A stretch of 64,000 bases of DNA from Leadbetterella lacunae (GCF_042649125.1 NZ_JBHRYQ010000001.1:4154001-4218000), one strand, 5' to 3'. Positions 54,603-62,381 are shown, numbered from the stretch's first letter. The notes: generated by a model from the sequence alone, not told the origin. Translations and numbers: made by a program.

Positions 54603-55595
54603 TTAGCCATATTTTTTTATCAATCCGTCTAAAAGTCGAGTAGTTTCTGGGTTTATGATCATCCTTTTAGGGTCAGCCTCAAACCAAGCTAGGGTTTCTT
54701 TTATGCCTTCTGCGTAGGGTATTGTGGCCACATACTCAGGTACTAGTTTTTTTATTTTGGAGTTGTCAAAAATAGCACAGTGCGACTTGTCGCCCCAAAG
54801 TCCACCTTCTTCGGATGCGAAGCCATTTTGGTCTGCATAGTCAATGATGTTTTTGGATGTTATGTGCACTATTTTCGCTTTTACGCCAGCCGCTTCTGCC
54901 AGTTGCTCATATATTTGATTCCAAGTTAAAACCTCATCGGAAGTAATATGGTAAGCCTCGCCGATGGCTGCTTTGCGGCCCATCATTCCTAAAAACGCCT
55001 TGGCAAAATCTCGAGCATGCGTCACCGTCCATAGCGAAGTGCCGTCGCCCTGAACCACTACAGGAAGCCCTTTTTTCATTCTATCCACGGCATTGTATTC
55101 GGTCCAGCCACCCAACGATAGCGGAAAAACTGAATAATACGTATGCGAAGGACGCACGATTGTCATCGGGAAGTTATCTTCTCTAAATGCCTTAACCAGA
55201 AGGTCTTCACAGGCTATTTTGTCGCGAGAATATTGCCAATGCGGGTTTTTGAGTGGAGTAGATTCCGTGATAATCGGGTTGGTGGGCGGTTTTTCGTAGC
55301 ACGAAGCCGAACTTATGAAAACGTATTGTTTGGTCTTATTTTTAAAAGTTTCAATATCCCTTTGCACTTGTTCGGGTGTAAATGCAATCCAGTTTACGAC
55401 CACATCCCACTCGTGCGATTCTAATACTTTTCGGGTTTCCTCGGTGTTTTCTATGTCGGCTATTAGTGACTTCACGCCTTTGATTGGGAGGTTATTTCCC
55501 CTGTTTAAGTGATATAAGTCCACGCCTCTTTCAACCGCCATTTCACTCACGGGAGTGCTGATATTTCCTGTGCCACCGATAAATAATACTTTCAT
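54603..55595 (-). CDS. NAD-dependent epimerase/dehydratase (extended SDR)
   Basis: This 330-residue protein has the extended short-chain dehydrogenase fold: GGTGNISTP near the start for NAD binding, 'VVNWIAFTPEQVQRDIETF', 'YVFISSASCYEKPP' with the catalytic Ser, and 'WQYSRDKIACEDLL' with the YxxxK type 'YSRDKIA'. It is probably a sugar-nucleotide or flavonoid-reductase-type enzyme, but the substrate is not known. It is transcribed from the right, separated by a 293-base gap. Confidence 0.88.
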   Translation of the reverse strand: MKVLFIGGTGNISTPVSEMAVERGVDLYHLNRGNNLPIKGVKSLIADIENTEETRKVLESHEWDVVVNWIAFTPEQVQRDIETFKNKTKQYVFISSASCYEKPPTNPIITESTPLKNPHWQYSRDKIACEDLLVKAFREDNFPMTIVRPSHTYYSVFPLSLGGWTEYNAVDRMKKGLPVVVQGDGTSLWTVTHARDFAKAFLGMMGRKAAIGEAYHITSDEVLTWNQIYEQLAEAAGVKAKIVHITSKNIIDYADQNGFASEEGGLWGDKSHCAIFDNSKIKKLVPEYVATIPYAEGIKETLAWFEADPKRMIINPETTRLLDGLIKKYG

Positions 55596-55742
55596 TTTTT
55601 AAGGTTTGATTTCGAAAAACAAGTTATTGCTTTTTAAATATATTCTAAGTATTTATTTGAGGTTTTTTGGATTTTCTTTGGCTTGGTGAAGTGTATATTT
55701 TAGGGATTTAAAGTAATTGGCTTTACAGGTTTTTGTGATCAA

Positions 55743-55838
55743 ATGGATCTAGAATTAAAGGAAATAAAAGCTGGCCAAGTATTTATTTTTGAAAATTTAA
55801 TAAATATGAAGAAAACTAGGACCTATGAAGATACTTGA
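55743..55838 (+). CDS. Possible 31-residue peptide, unrecognised
   Basis: ATG at 55743 opens a frame of 31 codons that ends TYEDT and TGA. Residue content (MDLELKEIKAGQVFIFENLI) looks coding, but its length, the lack of a clear ribosome site and AT-rich context make it uncertain. The 293-base gap 55596-55888 holds nothing else. Confidence 0.2.
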   Translation: MDLELKEIKAGQVFIFENLINMKKTRTYEDT

Positions 55839-55888
55839 AGTTTTATATAAAATAATTGCTTAAATATGCTATTTCAAAAGGTTGGTTT

Positions 55889-56137
55889 TTAGTTATTTGG
55901 AATTAGTTTATTTGATTTATTGTAGGTGTAAAAACCTTCGAAACTCAGGTCTTCGTCAAGCCTTTCCCAGTGTATACCAAATGGTGATAAAGTAAAGTCT
56001 TCGCGTTCTGTTTTACTAGCTTTTAAAAGTCTTGGGAACCAATTAATAGGGTGACTTTTGGTCTCATTTTTATCTGTTTTGATATAAATGAAATCATCGT
56101 CAAGCCAAACATTCGTTACATTAATTTCATTCTCCAT
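55889..56137 (-). CDS. DUF2442 protein
   Basis: This 82-residue protein has the DUF2442 pattern: 'IYIKTDKNETKSHPINWFPRLLKASKTEREDFTLSPFGIHWERLDEDLSFEGFYTYN'. It overlaps the upstream DUF4160 gene by 11 bases, as is usual for this pair, so the two are coupled. The pair is found widely and has been proposed as toxin-antitoxin-like, but this is not established. The protein is acidic-aromatic and probably soluble. Confidence 0.85.
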   Translation of the reverse strand: MENEINVTNVWLDDDFIYIKTDKNETKSHPINWFPRLLKASKTEREDFTLSPFGIHWERLDEDLSFEGFYTYNKSNKLIPNN

Positions 56138-56360
56138 GATATTCTTTCCATTTAGCTATTATAATTTCTTTGTTTTCTTCTATGATGGCAATTGCTAGGC
56201 TAATATCTTTATTTTTCAACCCTTTATTAGATACTAATCTCACCATTTCAACCTCAAACTTAGCTTCTCCATCTGCGTTTCTGACATGAACATGAATTGG
56301 TAAATGTTCGTTTGAATAAAAGTAAAATCGTAATCCAAATATTATAAATAAAGTTGGCAT
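56127..56360 (-). CDS. DUF4160 protein
   Basis: This 77-residue protein has the DUF4160 signature 'LFIIFGLRFYFYSNEHLPIHVHVRNADGEAKFEVE' with the HLPxHVHV motif, and a C-terminal helix. It lies first in a two-gene unit with DUF2442, overlapping it by 11 bases. Family members are often found in pairs with DUF2442. Function unproved. Confidence 0.87.
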   Translation of the reverse strand: MPTLFIIFGLRFYFYSNEHLPIHVHVRNADGEAKFEVEMVRLVSNKGLKNKDISLAIAIIEENKEIIIAKWKEYHGE

Positions 56361-56496
56361 TTAAAAAAGACTGTTAGGTTTAACATAAAGCAATTATCAT
56401 TTTTTTTTCATTTTAAACAAATATTTTACTTATTTTCTAAAGCTTCACATGACTTTATGATAATATCACTAACATATAGATTATATGTGCTTTCCC

Positions 56497-56517
56497 AGAG
56501 TCTCCATTAGGGACTCT
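56497..56517. repeat. Small hairpin repeat, left copy
   Basis: AGAGTC with CC and a bulged T pairs with GGGACTCT around ATTA. A closely related hairpin lies at 59806-59830, to the right of the TPP operon, and a reversed variant at 56786-56806 and 59862-59883, so the same family of small hairpins frames the operon. Confidence 0.6.
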
Positions 56518-56597
56518 ACGGAATGATAAGTGGAAAATACCTTAATTATTGTGTCGCTTGCAGTTGACACTGAACATTCGAACATATACTTTCCCCA

Positions 56598-56686
56598 GCG
56601 TTAGGGATTGCAGCGGTATCCTTTTTTGCCTGACGTAGGCGGCAGAAAAGATTTAGCGGAAAGCCTGTTAAAACGCCCTAAAAAAT
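56598..56686. repeat. Structured 89-bp repeat, left copy
   Basis: This 89-bp unit is identical to 59942-60030 at 87 of 89 positions. It contains ATTGCAGCGGTATCC, an inverted GCC/GGC hairpin with T- and A-rich stems, and AGATTTAGCGGAAAGCC. Its ends, TTAGGG and CCCTAA, can pair. It resembles the repeated RNA-like element known from Flavobacteria (Flavo-1 type), an identification from memory. It lies in the gap between the DUF4160 gene and the riboswitch. Confidence 0.8.
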
Positions 56687-56785
56687 TGATTTCAGTTTGT
56701 TTAAATTCTTTGATTTGTACTTTAGCAAATTCTCCCTCAGGTATACTTCTGATTACTTATAAGAATACAGAGAAAAGTAAAGCCC

Positions 56786-56806
56786 GAAGTCCCTTGTAGG
56801 AGCTTC
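56786..56806. repeat. Small hairpin repeat, reversed type, left copy
   Basis: GAAG with CCC pairs with GG and GCTTC, containing TCCCTTGTAGGA. The matching unit near the right end is at 59862-59883. Confidence 0.5.
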
Positions 56807-56857
56807 AGTACGGACTAGGAATATGTTTCCATCAAAAAACTTTAATGAAAAATGTGC

Positions 56858-56887
56858 TTTGTAAAAGGAAATAAGTACATATATTTG
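56858..56887 (+). promoter_or_regulatory. Promoter of the TPP-riboswitch operon
   Basis: TTTG at 56858-56861 and TATATTTG at 56880-56887 are separated by 18 bases and fit the Bacteroidota -33/-7 promoter. Transcription would begin at about 56892-56894, just before the riboswitch. Confidence 0.75.
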
Positions 56888-56896
56888 CCTCAACAA

Positions 56897-56982
56897 AAGC
56901 ACGGGGTGCATGGTTAGAAAACCAAGCTGAGATTACACCCGGGAACCTGATTTGGTTAGTACCAACGTAGGGATGCAGGCTT
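56897..56982 (+). ncRNA. TPP riboswitch (THI element)
   Basis: The unit carries the conserved core of the THI-box: ACGGGGTGC, GCTGAGAT, ACACCC, GAACCTGAT, GGTTAGTACC and GTAGGGATGC, with a closing helix AAGC/GCTT. It binds thiamine pyrophosphate and switches expression of downstream genes. It lies 89 bases before the first gene (57071). A downstream TCACCCGGAG stretch at 57035-57044 could pair with the GGGTG of the aptamer as an alternative fold, followed by a T-rich tract. The core is so well conserved that the identification is almost certain. Confidence 0.96.
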
Positions 56983-57070
56983 AATGAGATTATCTTATTG
57001 GGCCATCTTCTATCGGATTTTTCCGTATAATTCCTCACCCGGAGTTTTTGTTTTTTAAAACTATTAAAAA

Positions 57071-57793
57071 ATGGAAATTCAAAAATCAAACGCCGAACTT
57101 ATTCCTCAAAAAGCCCAAAACTGGCAGAATAGGCCTGAATGGTTCTTTAACCGTGAACATACTGACACGTACGAGCTTTGGTACGAAGGTCGCTACAAGC
57201 GTGCCGAAGTGTGGCAAAAAAAAGTAATGGAGCAGCTCGTGGGGGCCGACAAACGTGTTAAAACTTTGCTTGAGTTTGGCTGTGGAACCGCTCGTTTTAC
57301 CCGTTGGTGGCACAAAATCGGTATTAAAGCCACAGGTGGGGATATTTCGCCGCTGATGCTTTCGCAGGCTGTGCAACTGTTTGATGGTGATTTGGTTATG
57401 GCTGACTCGCACCACATGCCATTTAAGAATCATACGTTTGACTCTTTGGCTTTTATCACCACATTTGAATATTACAAAGATCCCGTAAAGGTTATCAGAG
57501 AAGCTGCTCGCGTGGGTAAATACGGCATTGCGATGGGCATGATGAACCGCAACTCTCCCAAAGTGCTCAGAAGGCGAGTGCAACAAATGTTTGGTAAAAA
57601 TCCTTTTTATGTAACGGCTACTTTTTATACGCCTGCTATGCTCCAAAAAATCATTCATGAGGCCTTGGCGGGGCGTGACTACACCATAGAATGGACGGCT
57701 ACGGGTTTGCCAAAATGGTTTCCGGTGCAGCAGTGGAACCTGCCTTATGGCGATTTTTTTGGTCTATATGTTAAGTTTAATGATGTAGATTAA
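57071..57793 (+). CDS. SAM-dependent methyltransferase in the TPP operon
   Basis: This 240-residue protein is a class I methyltransferase with motif I 'LLEFGCGTARFTRW' (about 66-78), Asp91 in 'ATGGDIS', and 'VMADSHHMPFKNHTFDSLAFITTFEY' (motif for SAM-adenine and catalytic region). It is the first gene after the TPP riboswitch, which is unusual since methyltransferases are not part of known thiamine synthesis. The last gene in the operon encodes a Trm112-like protein, which in other organisms activates such methyltransferases. Substrate unknown. Confidence 0.82.
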   Translation: MEIQKSNAELIPQKAQNWQNRPEWFFNREHTDTYELWYEGRYKRAEVWQKKVMEQLVGADKRVKTLLEFGCGTARFTRWWHKIGIKATGGDISPLMLSQAVQLFDGDLVMADSHHMPFKNHTFDSLAFITTFEYYKDPVKVIREAARVGKYGIAMGMMNRNSPKVLRRRVQQMFGKNPFYVTATFYTPAMLQKIIHEALAGRDYTIEWTATGLPKWFPVQQWNLPYGDFFGLYVKFNDVD

Positions 57794-58849
57794 ATGGAAA
57801 ACCAACTTGGAAAAATAGACCATGTGCTGTTTGAACAGTTTATGGGGGCAAAGTTTGGTTTTGAAAATCCCGATGTGTTGGCTGGGCCACAGTTTGGGGT
57901 AGACGTTTCGGTGGTTTCGTTGCCGGGAAATATGGCCATGGCACTTACGAGCGACCCACTTTCGTTGATTCCATCTTTGGGCTTGGAGGAGTCCGCTTGG
58001 CTGTCGGTGCATCTGATGGCAAATGACATGGCTACTACCGGTTATGGGCCGCAGTTTGGACAGTTTGTTCTTAATTTACCCGACACATTTTCAAGCTCAG
58101 ACTTTAGTATTTATTGGAACTACATCCATACATTTTGTAAAAATATAGGTGTGGCCATAACGGGCGGGCATACGGGTTTTATTGCCGGACAAAACTCTAC
58201 GATTGCTGGTGGAGGCACTTTTGTGTCTGTAGGCGAAAAAAACAAAATGCGTTTGTCTAAAAATGCCAAGCCGGGGCAGGTACTCTTGCTCTCAAAATCT
58301 TGTGCGATTTCGTCGGCGGCTATATTGGCCATGAGTTTTCCGGAGATCGTGAAAAACAAGGTAGGGGTGGAGGTTCAGCAAGCTGCTTGTGGTAGTCTTT
58401 ACGAGACGTCTTCGCTGCCTGATGCCCTTGCGGCGGTTGGGGAATGTAACCAATATAAAGAGGTGACGGCCATGCATGACGTAACCGAAGGCGGGGTGTT
58501 AGGTGCTGTTTATGAGTTAGCTACGGCGTCTGGCTGTGGGGTAAATATTTTTGAGGAAAAATTGCCCATCGGTGAAATTCAGAAACACGTTTGCGATGTT
58601 TTTAGCCTTGACCCCAGGTATTGTATCGGGGCCGGAGCCATGCTTTTTGCTTGTGAGGCAAATCACGCTCAAATAGTGATAGATAGACTTACACAAAAAG
58701 GAATTAACTGCACAGAAATTGGAGTTTTGACTGAGACAGGAAAGGGTACCAATATTATAGAAAATAAGGTTTCAAGTCCGATTGTTTATAAACAAGACGA
58801 CCCTTATTGGGCGGCATTTTTTAAAGCTTTAAATGCCGGATGGAAATGA
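57794..58849 (+). CDS. AIR synthase-related (ThiL/HypE/SelD-like) protein
   Basis: This 351-residue protein belongs to the AIRS superfamily with ThiL, PurM, SelD and HypE. Diagnostic are 'QFGVDVSVVSLP', 'ALTSDPLSLIP' (magnesium and ATP-binding loop), 'MANDMATTGYGPQFG', 'AITGGHTGFI' and 'HDVTEGGVLGAVYELATASGCG'. It starts directly after the methyltransferase stop (TAAATG). It is probably a kinase or an ATP-dependent enzyme; a ThiL-type thiamine phosphate kinase is plausible from the riboswitch, but sequence resembles HypE as well. The exact role is unknown. Confidence 0.8.
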   Translation: MENQLGKIDHVLFEQFMGAKFGFENPDVLAGPQFGVDVSVVSLPGNMAMALTSDPLSLIPSLGLEESAWLSVHLMANDMATTGYGPQFGQFVLNLPDTFSSSDFSIYWNYIHTFCKNIGVAITGGHTGFIAGQNSTIAGGGTFVSVGEKNKMRLSKNAKPGQVLLLSKSCAISSAAILAMSFPEIVKNKVGVEVQQAACGSLYETSSLPDALAAVGECNQYKEVTAMHDVTEGGVLGAVYELATASGCGVNIFEEKLPIGEIQKHVCDVFSLDPRYCIGAGAMLFACEANHAQIVIDRLTQKGINCTEIGVLTETGKGTNIIENKVSSPIVYKQDDPYWAAFFKALNAGWK

Positions 58850-59484
58850 AAGTCAAAAGAAATATAAACTGGGGCGTGTATTTGGTGATAGACCCACAGA
58901 TGGAAAGGGAGGCGTTGATGAACAAACTGACACTTTGTTTGCAAGAGCCCTTGGCTGCTATACAGGTTTGGGATAATTTTGAAAACATACTCGATGTAAA
59001 AGCTTTGGTGGTCGATATATGCAGCTTGGCTCACTCAAAAAACATTCCGGTATTGATAAACAATCGGTGGGATTTGCTGATAGATAGTAGCATCGATGGG
59101 GTGCATTTTGATACTGCTCCATCTGAAATTGACTTTATAGAGAAGGCGGTTAATCGGCCTTTTTTGAAAGGAATTACCTGCAATAATGACCTTTCTGTGG
59201 CAGAATGGGCCGAAAAGCAAGAGTTTGATTACGTCTCTTTTTGCTCCATTTTTAACTCTGTGACGAGCAATAGCTGCGAATTGGTAAGCTTTGAAAACAT
59301 AAAGGCTGCCAAAAGCATATTTTCTAAATTGATATTTTTGGCGGGAGGTATTCGTCCTGAAAACTTGGTGGAATTGAAAGGTTTAAGTTTTGATGGAGTG
59401 GCTGTAGTGTCGGGAATTATGAGCTCTGAAATGCCAAATTTGGCGATAAATAGATACAAAGAAAATTTAAAAAATATAGAATAA
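58840..59484 (+). CDS. ThiE/TenI-like thiamine phosphate synthase family protein
   Basis: This 214-residue TIM-barrel protein overlaps the upstream gene by ten bases. It shows 'INNRWDLLIDSSIDGVHFDTAP' (like INDRxDLAxxxxADGVHLG in ThiE), 'FDYVSFCSIFNSVTSNSCE' and 'FLAGGIRPENLVELKGLSFDGVAVVSGI' (phosphate-binding loop and C-terminal Gly-rich motif). ThiE joins the pyrimidine and thiazole parts of thiamine. Several pyrimidine-binding residues of the classical enzyme are changed, so it may be TenI-like or act on other substrates. The start at 58846 (ATGA overlap) is also possible. Confidence 0.82.
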   Translation: MEMKVKRNINWGVYLVIDPQMEREALMNKLTLCLQEPLAAIQVWDNFENILDVKALVVDICSLAHSKNIPVLINNRWDLLIDSSIDGVHFDTAPSEIDFIEKAVNRPFLKGITCNNDLSVAEWAEKQEFDYVSFCSIFNSVTSNSCELVSFENIKAAKSIFSKLIFLAGGIRPENLVELKGLSFDGVAVVSGIMSSEMPNLAINRYKENLKNIE

Positions 59485-59756
59485 TGAATTTTGAAACGAT
59501 AGAAAAACTGTGTTGCCCATTTGACAAAAGTGACTTAACGCTAACTGAAATAAAAAGAGACGAAAATCAGAATGTGGAGGAAGGCTTTTTTGTGTGCAAA
59601 TCATGCAAAAGGCTGTATCCGATCATAAAAGGAATACCGATTATGAGCCCTGATGAATACCGCGAATTTGACCTAGAAAAACCGACATTGGACAGATGGC
59701 AAAAGCACCTAAAAGGAGGCGAGTTTGTAAACTTTAGATTAGAAAGTGGCAACTAA
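59484..59756 (+). CDS. Trm112-like zinc-ribbon protein
   Basis: This 90-residue protein overlaps the ThiE-like gene by one base (TAATG). It has 'KLCCPFDKSDLTL' and 'FFVCKSCKRLYPIIKGIPIM', the Trm112/UPF0434 pattern with cysteines 10, 11, 38 and 41, and a hydrophobic C-terminal. In the usual family the first pair is CPxC; here the second cysteine is replaced by Asp14, so zinc binding may be altered. Trm112 proteins activate class I methyltransferases in archaea and eukaryotes. Its place after a methyltransferase gene suggests the same here. Confidence 0.8.
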   Translation: MNFETIEKLCCPFDKSDLTLTEIKRDENQNVEEGFFVCKSCKRLYPIIKGIPIMSPDEYREFDLEKPTLDRWQKHLKGGEFVNFRLESGN

Positions 59757-59805
59757 GGTTTTTTTGATTAATTTGGATTTTGAGATGGAACTTCATTTGG
59801 CTTTA

Positions 59806-59830
59806 GCAGAATCTCCGTCAGGGACTCTGC
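59806..59830. repeat. Small hairpin repeat, right copy
   Basis: GCAGAATC with CC pairs with GGGACTCTGC around GTCA. It is related to 56497-56517 (AGAGTC ... GACTCT) and shares the following CGG. Confidence 0.55.
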
Positions 59831-59861
59831 GGTTTATCTGGGTGGAAAAGCAGTGTAGTCT

Positions 59862-59883
59862 AGAGTCCCTTGCAGGAGACTCT
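59862..59883. repeat. Small hairpin repeat, reversed type, right copy
   Basis: AGAGTCCCT pairs with AGG, A and GACTCT around TGC. It shares TCCCTTG and AGGAG with 56786-56806. Confidence 0.55.
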
Positions 59884-59941
59884 GAACAAGCATTATAAAT
59901 CATTATATTGCGGCTGAACCAACAAAAAAACCTATACGCTC

Positions 59942-60030
59942 GCGTTAAGGATTGCAGCGGTATCCTTTTTTGCCTGACGAAGGCGGCAGAAAAGATTTAG
60001 CGGAAAGCCTGTTAAAACGCCCTAAAAAAT
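59942..60030. repeat. Structured 89-bp repeat, right copy
   Basis: This copy differs from 56598-56686 at only two of 89 positions (G/A near the start and T/A in the loop). The first change weakens one pair of the TTAGGG/CCCTAA closing helix. Together the two copies flank the TPP operon as direct repeats about 3.3 kb apart. It ends five bases before the stop end of the dipeptidase gene at 60035. Confidence 0.8.
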
Positions 60031-60034
60031 ACGT

Positions 60035-61204
60035 TTAGTTTTTAGGTAGATTTAGTAATAAAAACCGTTTTACGTTGTCTCCCATTACTTTTTTGATGTC
60101 ATCTCTTGACACTCCTAATTTTAATAATTCCTCTACGTATAGCGGTAGGCCGGTCACGTCAGTGTGGATTTCTATGGCTCCGTCGAAGTCCGAACCCAGG
60201 GCTACATAATCGGCCCCAACTAAGTCGATGCAATATTTGATGGCTTTGGCAGTGGAAGCGGGTGTTTTGGTGCCTGTGGCGGGTTCAAACATGGCGATGC
60301 TGATTAATCCTCCTGTTTTGGCTATTCCTTTTATGTGCTCGTCTGATATGTTTCGTACCGAATTTTGGGTGCCTTTTACGCCTGTGTGCGAACTCACGAT
60401 TGGCTTTGAGGTTATGGCTAGTATGTCGTCTACCATCTTTGGTGAGCAGTGGGCTACGTCTAAAATCATGTTTTTGGCTTGCATTTTTTTGATTACTTCT
60501 TTGCCAAAATCAGTAAGGCCGGCATGCTCCACGCCATGGGCTGAGCTGCCCAATTCGTTGTCGAAAAAGTGGACGGGCGACATCATTCTTACGCCTGCCT
60601 TATACAGTACATCTACATTTTCTATTTTGCCTTCGAGGGCGTGCATGCCTTCTATTCCGAGAAAGCCCGCGGTTATGTTTTTGTTTGTTTTTCTGTCAAA
60701 AATATAGGTTTCAAGGTCTTTTGCAGATGTAATTACCCTAAATTTCCCTTCAGATTTCTTTTCGAAATCAAACAGAGCTTTACATTGTGTCAAGGCTCGT
60801 TCGGTTAAGCTAAACCACGCCGCTATGGGCCTTGCTTGTAGTATAAACGGAAGAGTGATTTGGTCAGTTTCTCCCGTGTTGTGGTCAAAGTTCATGTTTC
60901 GGGGAGCCTTCGTTACGATGGTAAAAGCCTGCAAAGCCATGTGGACCTCGAGCATCCGTGGGATGTCTACTGAGCCGAAGTCGTTTTTTTGAAGGAGGTC
61001 GCGTTTCCAAAGTAGTGCGTCGCAATGCATGTCAGCCACAAAATCAAGGGAGTCGTAAAGCATTTGAGCGTCTCGATTGACAGCGTAGGGTGGTTTGGCG
61101 GAGATTTTATTAAACGTTTTGTCGACTATTTTTGGAACAAATAGAAATGCAAAAAGCACGATGCCTAGAAGTAAACCCAGTATATATTTTTGATATGTTT
61201 TCAT
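60035..61204 (-). CDS. Membrane dipeptidase (peptidase M19)
   Basis: This 389-residue protein has an N-terminal membrane anchor (about 5-25) and the renal-dipeptidase fold: 'FVADMHCDALLW' (zinc ligands His, Asp), 'VDIPRMLEVHMALQAFTIV', 'FLGIEGMHALEG' (bridging Glu), 'MILDVAHCSPKMVDDIL' and 'PIVSSHTGVK' (His ligands), and 'ALGSDFDGAIEI'. It hydrolyses dipeptides, often D-amino acid containing ones, outside the cytoplasm. All metal-ligand motifs are present. It converges with the TPP operon at the right-hand repeats. Confidence 0.93.
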   Translation of the reverse strand: MKTYQKYILGLLLGIVLFAFLFVPKIVDKTFNKISAKPPYAVNRDAQMLYDSLDFVADMHCDALLWKRDLLQKNDFGSVDIPRMLEVHMALQAFTIVTKAPRNMNFDHNTGETDQITLPFILQARPIAAWFSLTERALTQCKALFDFEKKSEGKFRVITSAKDLETYIFDRKTNKNITAGFLGIEGMHALEGKIENVDVLYKAGVRMMSPVHFFDNELGSSAHGVEHAGLTDFGKEVIKKMQAKNMILDVAHCSPKMVDDILAITSKPIVSSHTGVKGTQNSVRNISDEHIKGIAKTGGLISIAMFEPATGTKTPASTAKAIKYCIDLVGADYVALGSDFDGAIEIHTDVTGLPLYVEELLKLGVSRDDIKKVMGDNVKRFLLLNLPKN

Positions 61205-61419
61205 TTGAGGATTTTTTATGTAAACCTAAGGATAAAATTATAAAGATAGTAGCGTAGTTCATTGTCCTTTCCGGAATCTTCTTTTTGGCAAATAAAAGAG
61301 TAGTACTTTGGTTTTGAAACACTTGAATATCAAAATGTTTAATAAAATAGCACAGAAATGAAATTGGTTAAATAATCTCTTATTTTTAGGTATTGAACCA
61401 ACACTTAACCCCAACAGGT

Positions 61420-61767
61420 ATGGCTTATGACTCGCATTTGGCTGAACGAATAACCCAATTAGTAGAAAGGCATAAAGTTAGTTTTTATGTAAAAGAAATG
61501 ATGGGTGGCATCACTTGGATGGTGGACGAAAAAATGTGCATCAGTATATTTAAAGGCAACCTTATGGTGCGAGTTGAGCCTGACGAATTGGAGGAGTTTT
61601 TGGGCAAGCCTGGAGCCACCCAAATGATACATGGCGGGAAAGCCATGATGGGCTACTTGACGGTTAGTTCGGAAGGGTATGACATGGAAGAAGATTTGGA
61701 ATATTGGGTAAATAAATGTTTGGAATATAACCCGAAAGCGAAGGCAAGCAAAAAGAAAAAAGCATAG
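61420..61767 (+). CDS. TfoX/Sxy-like N-terminal domain protein
   Basis: The start is placed at ATG 61420 (MAYDSHLAERI); a TTG at 61393 is in frame but has no added conserved sequence. The 115-residue protein has 'FYVKEMMGGITWMVDEKMCISIFKGNLMVRVEPDE' as in the TfoX N-terminal family. It ends in a Lys-rich tail (AKASKKKKA). TfoX proteins regulate competence in some bacteria, but most small members have unknown roles. It is followed by the DinB gene after two bases. Confidence 0.82.
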   Translation: MAYDSHLAERITQLVERHKVSFYVKEMMGGITWMVDEKMCISIFKGNLMVRVEPDELEEFLGKPGATQMIHGGKAMMGYLTVSSEGYDMEEDLEYWVNKCLEYNPKAKASKKKKA

Positions 61768-61769
61768 TT

Positions 61770-62273
61770 ATGAATAGTTTTGAAGCATTTGATTATCAAG
61801 TAAATAGTTGGCAAATGTCGCTGAAAGAACTCAGCTGGTCGCAGTTGGTTGCTGAGCCCGGAGAAGGTTGGACCTTGGGTCAACTTTATGTGCATTTATT
61901 GCATGACACTGCTTGGTATTTCGCCCAAGCAGATTTGTGTTTTGGTGATACTTCAAATGCCTCCGAATCTATGAATAAGGAAGGTAAACTGCTATTTTTA
62001 AATAATTCATTTCCAGATATTCGTATAGTAAATAGAGGTAATGAGGTTCCGCTGCCAAGTAACATTTTAGAATTAGAAGAGGGCTTGGAACAATTAAAAG
62101 CTAAGGCTGCGACTATATTTTTTGAGCAAAATAAAAAGGATGCAGTTTTTGGCAAATCTGTACATCCTGGCTTTGGGTATTTGGCTCCTTTGGATTGGCT
62201 GCAATTTGCAGAAATGCATATGCGGCACCATGTTAAGCAGAAAGAACGCATACTTTTGAACATTAAAAAATGA
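61770..62273 (+). CDS. DinB-family protein
   Basis: This 167-residue protein has the DinB four-helix fold: 'ELSWSQLVAEPGEGWTLGQLYVHLLHDTAWYFAQADLCFG' and, near the end, 'FAEMHMRHHVKQKERILLNIKK', with three histidines as possible metal ligands (LLHD and HMRHH). It starts two bases after the TfoX-like gene and is likely in the same transcript. DinB family members are linked to thiol transfer; the substrate here is unknown. Confidence 0.85.
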   Translation: MNSFEAFDYQVNSWQMSLKELSWSQLVAEPGEGWTLGQLYVHLLHDTAWYFAQADLCFGDTSNASESMNKEGKLLFLNNSFPDIRIVNRGNEVPLPSNILELEEGLEQLKAKAATIFFEQNKKDAVFGKSVHPGFGYLAPLDWLQFAEMHMRHHVKQKERILLNIKK

Positions 62274-62381
62274 GCCTTGTATTTTTTGTAATTAACTAAA
62301 AACTTTAGAAAAGTTTCCTAATTTTACTCACGTCCTTTTTGAGGACAATAATTTAATTTTAAATAAAAAACCTCACTCATA

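Noticed and set aside
57086..57658. A 190-codon open frame on the minus strand over the methyltransferase gene
   Set aside because: The plus strand carries a clear methyltransferase with motif I and riboswitch control; the reverse frame has no recognisable domain.
59806..59830. The hairpin after the TPP operon as its terminator
   Set aside because: The stem is good but it is not followed by a T tract, and it belongs to a repeat family also seen upstream of the operon.
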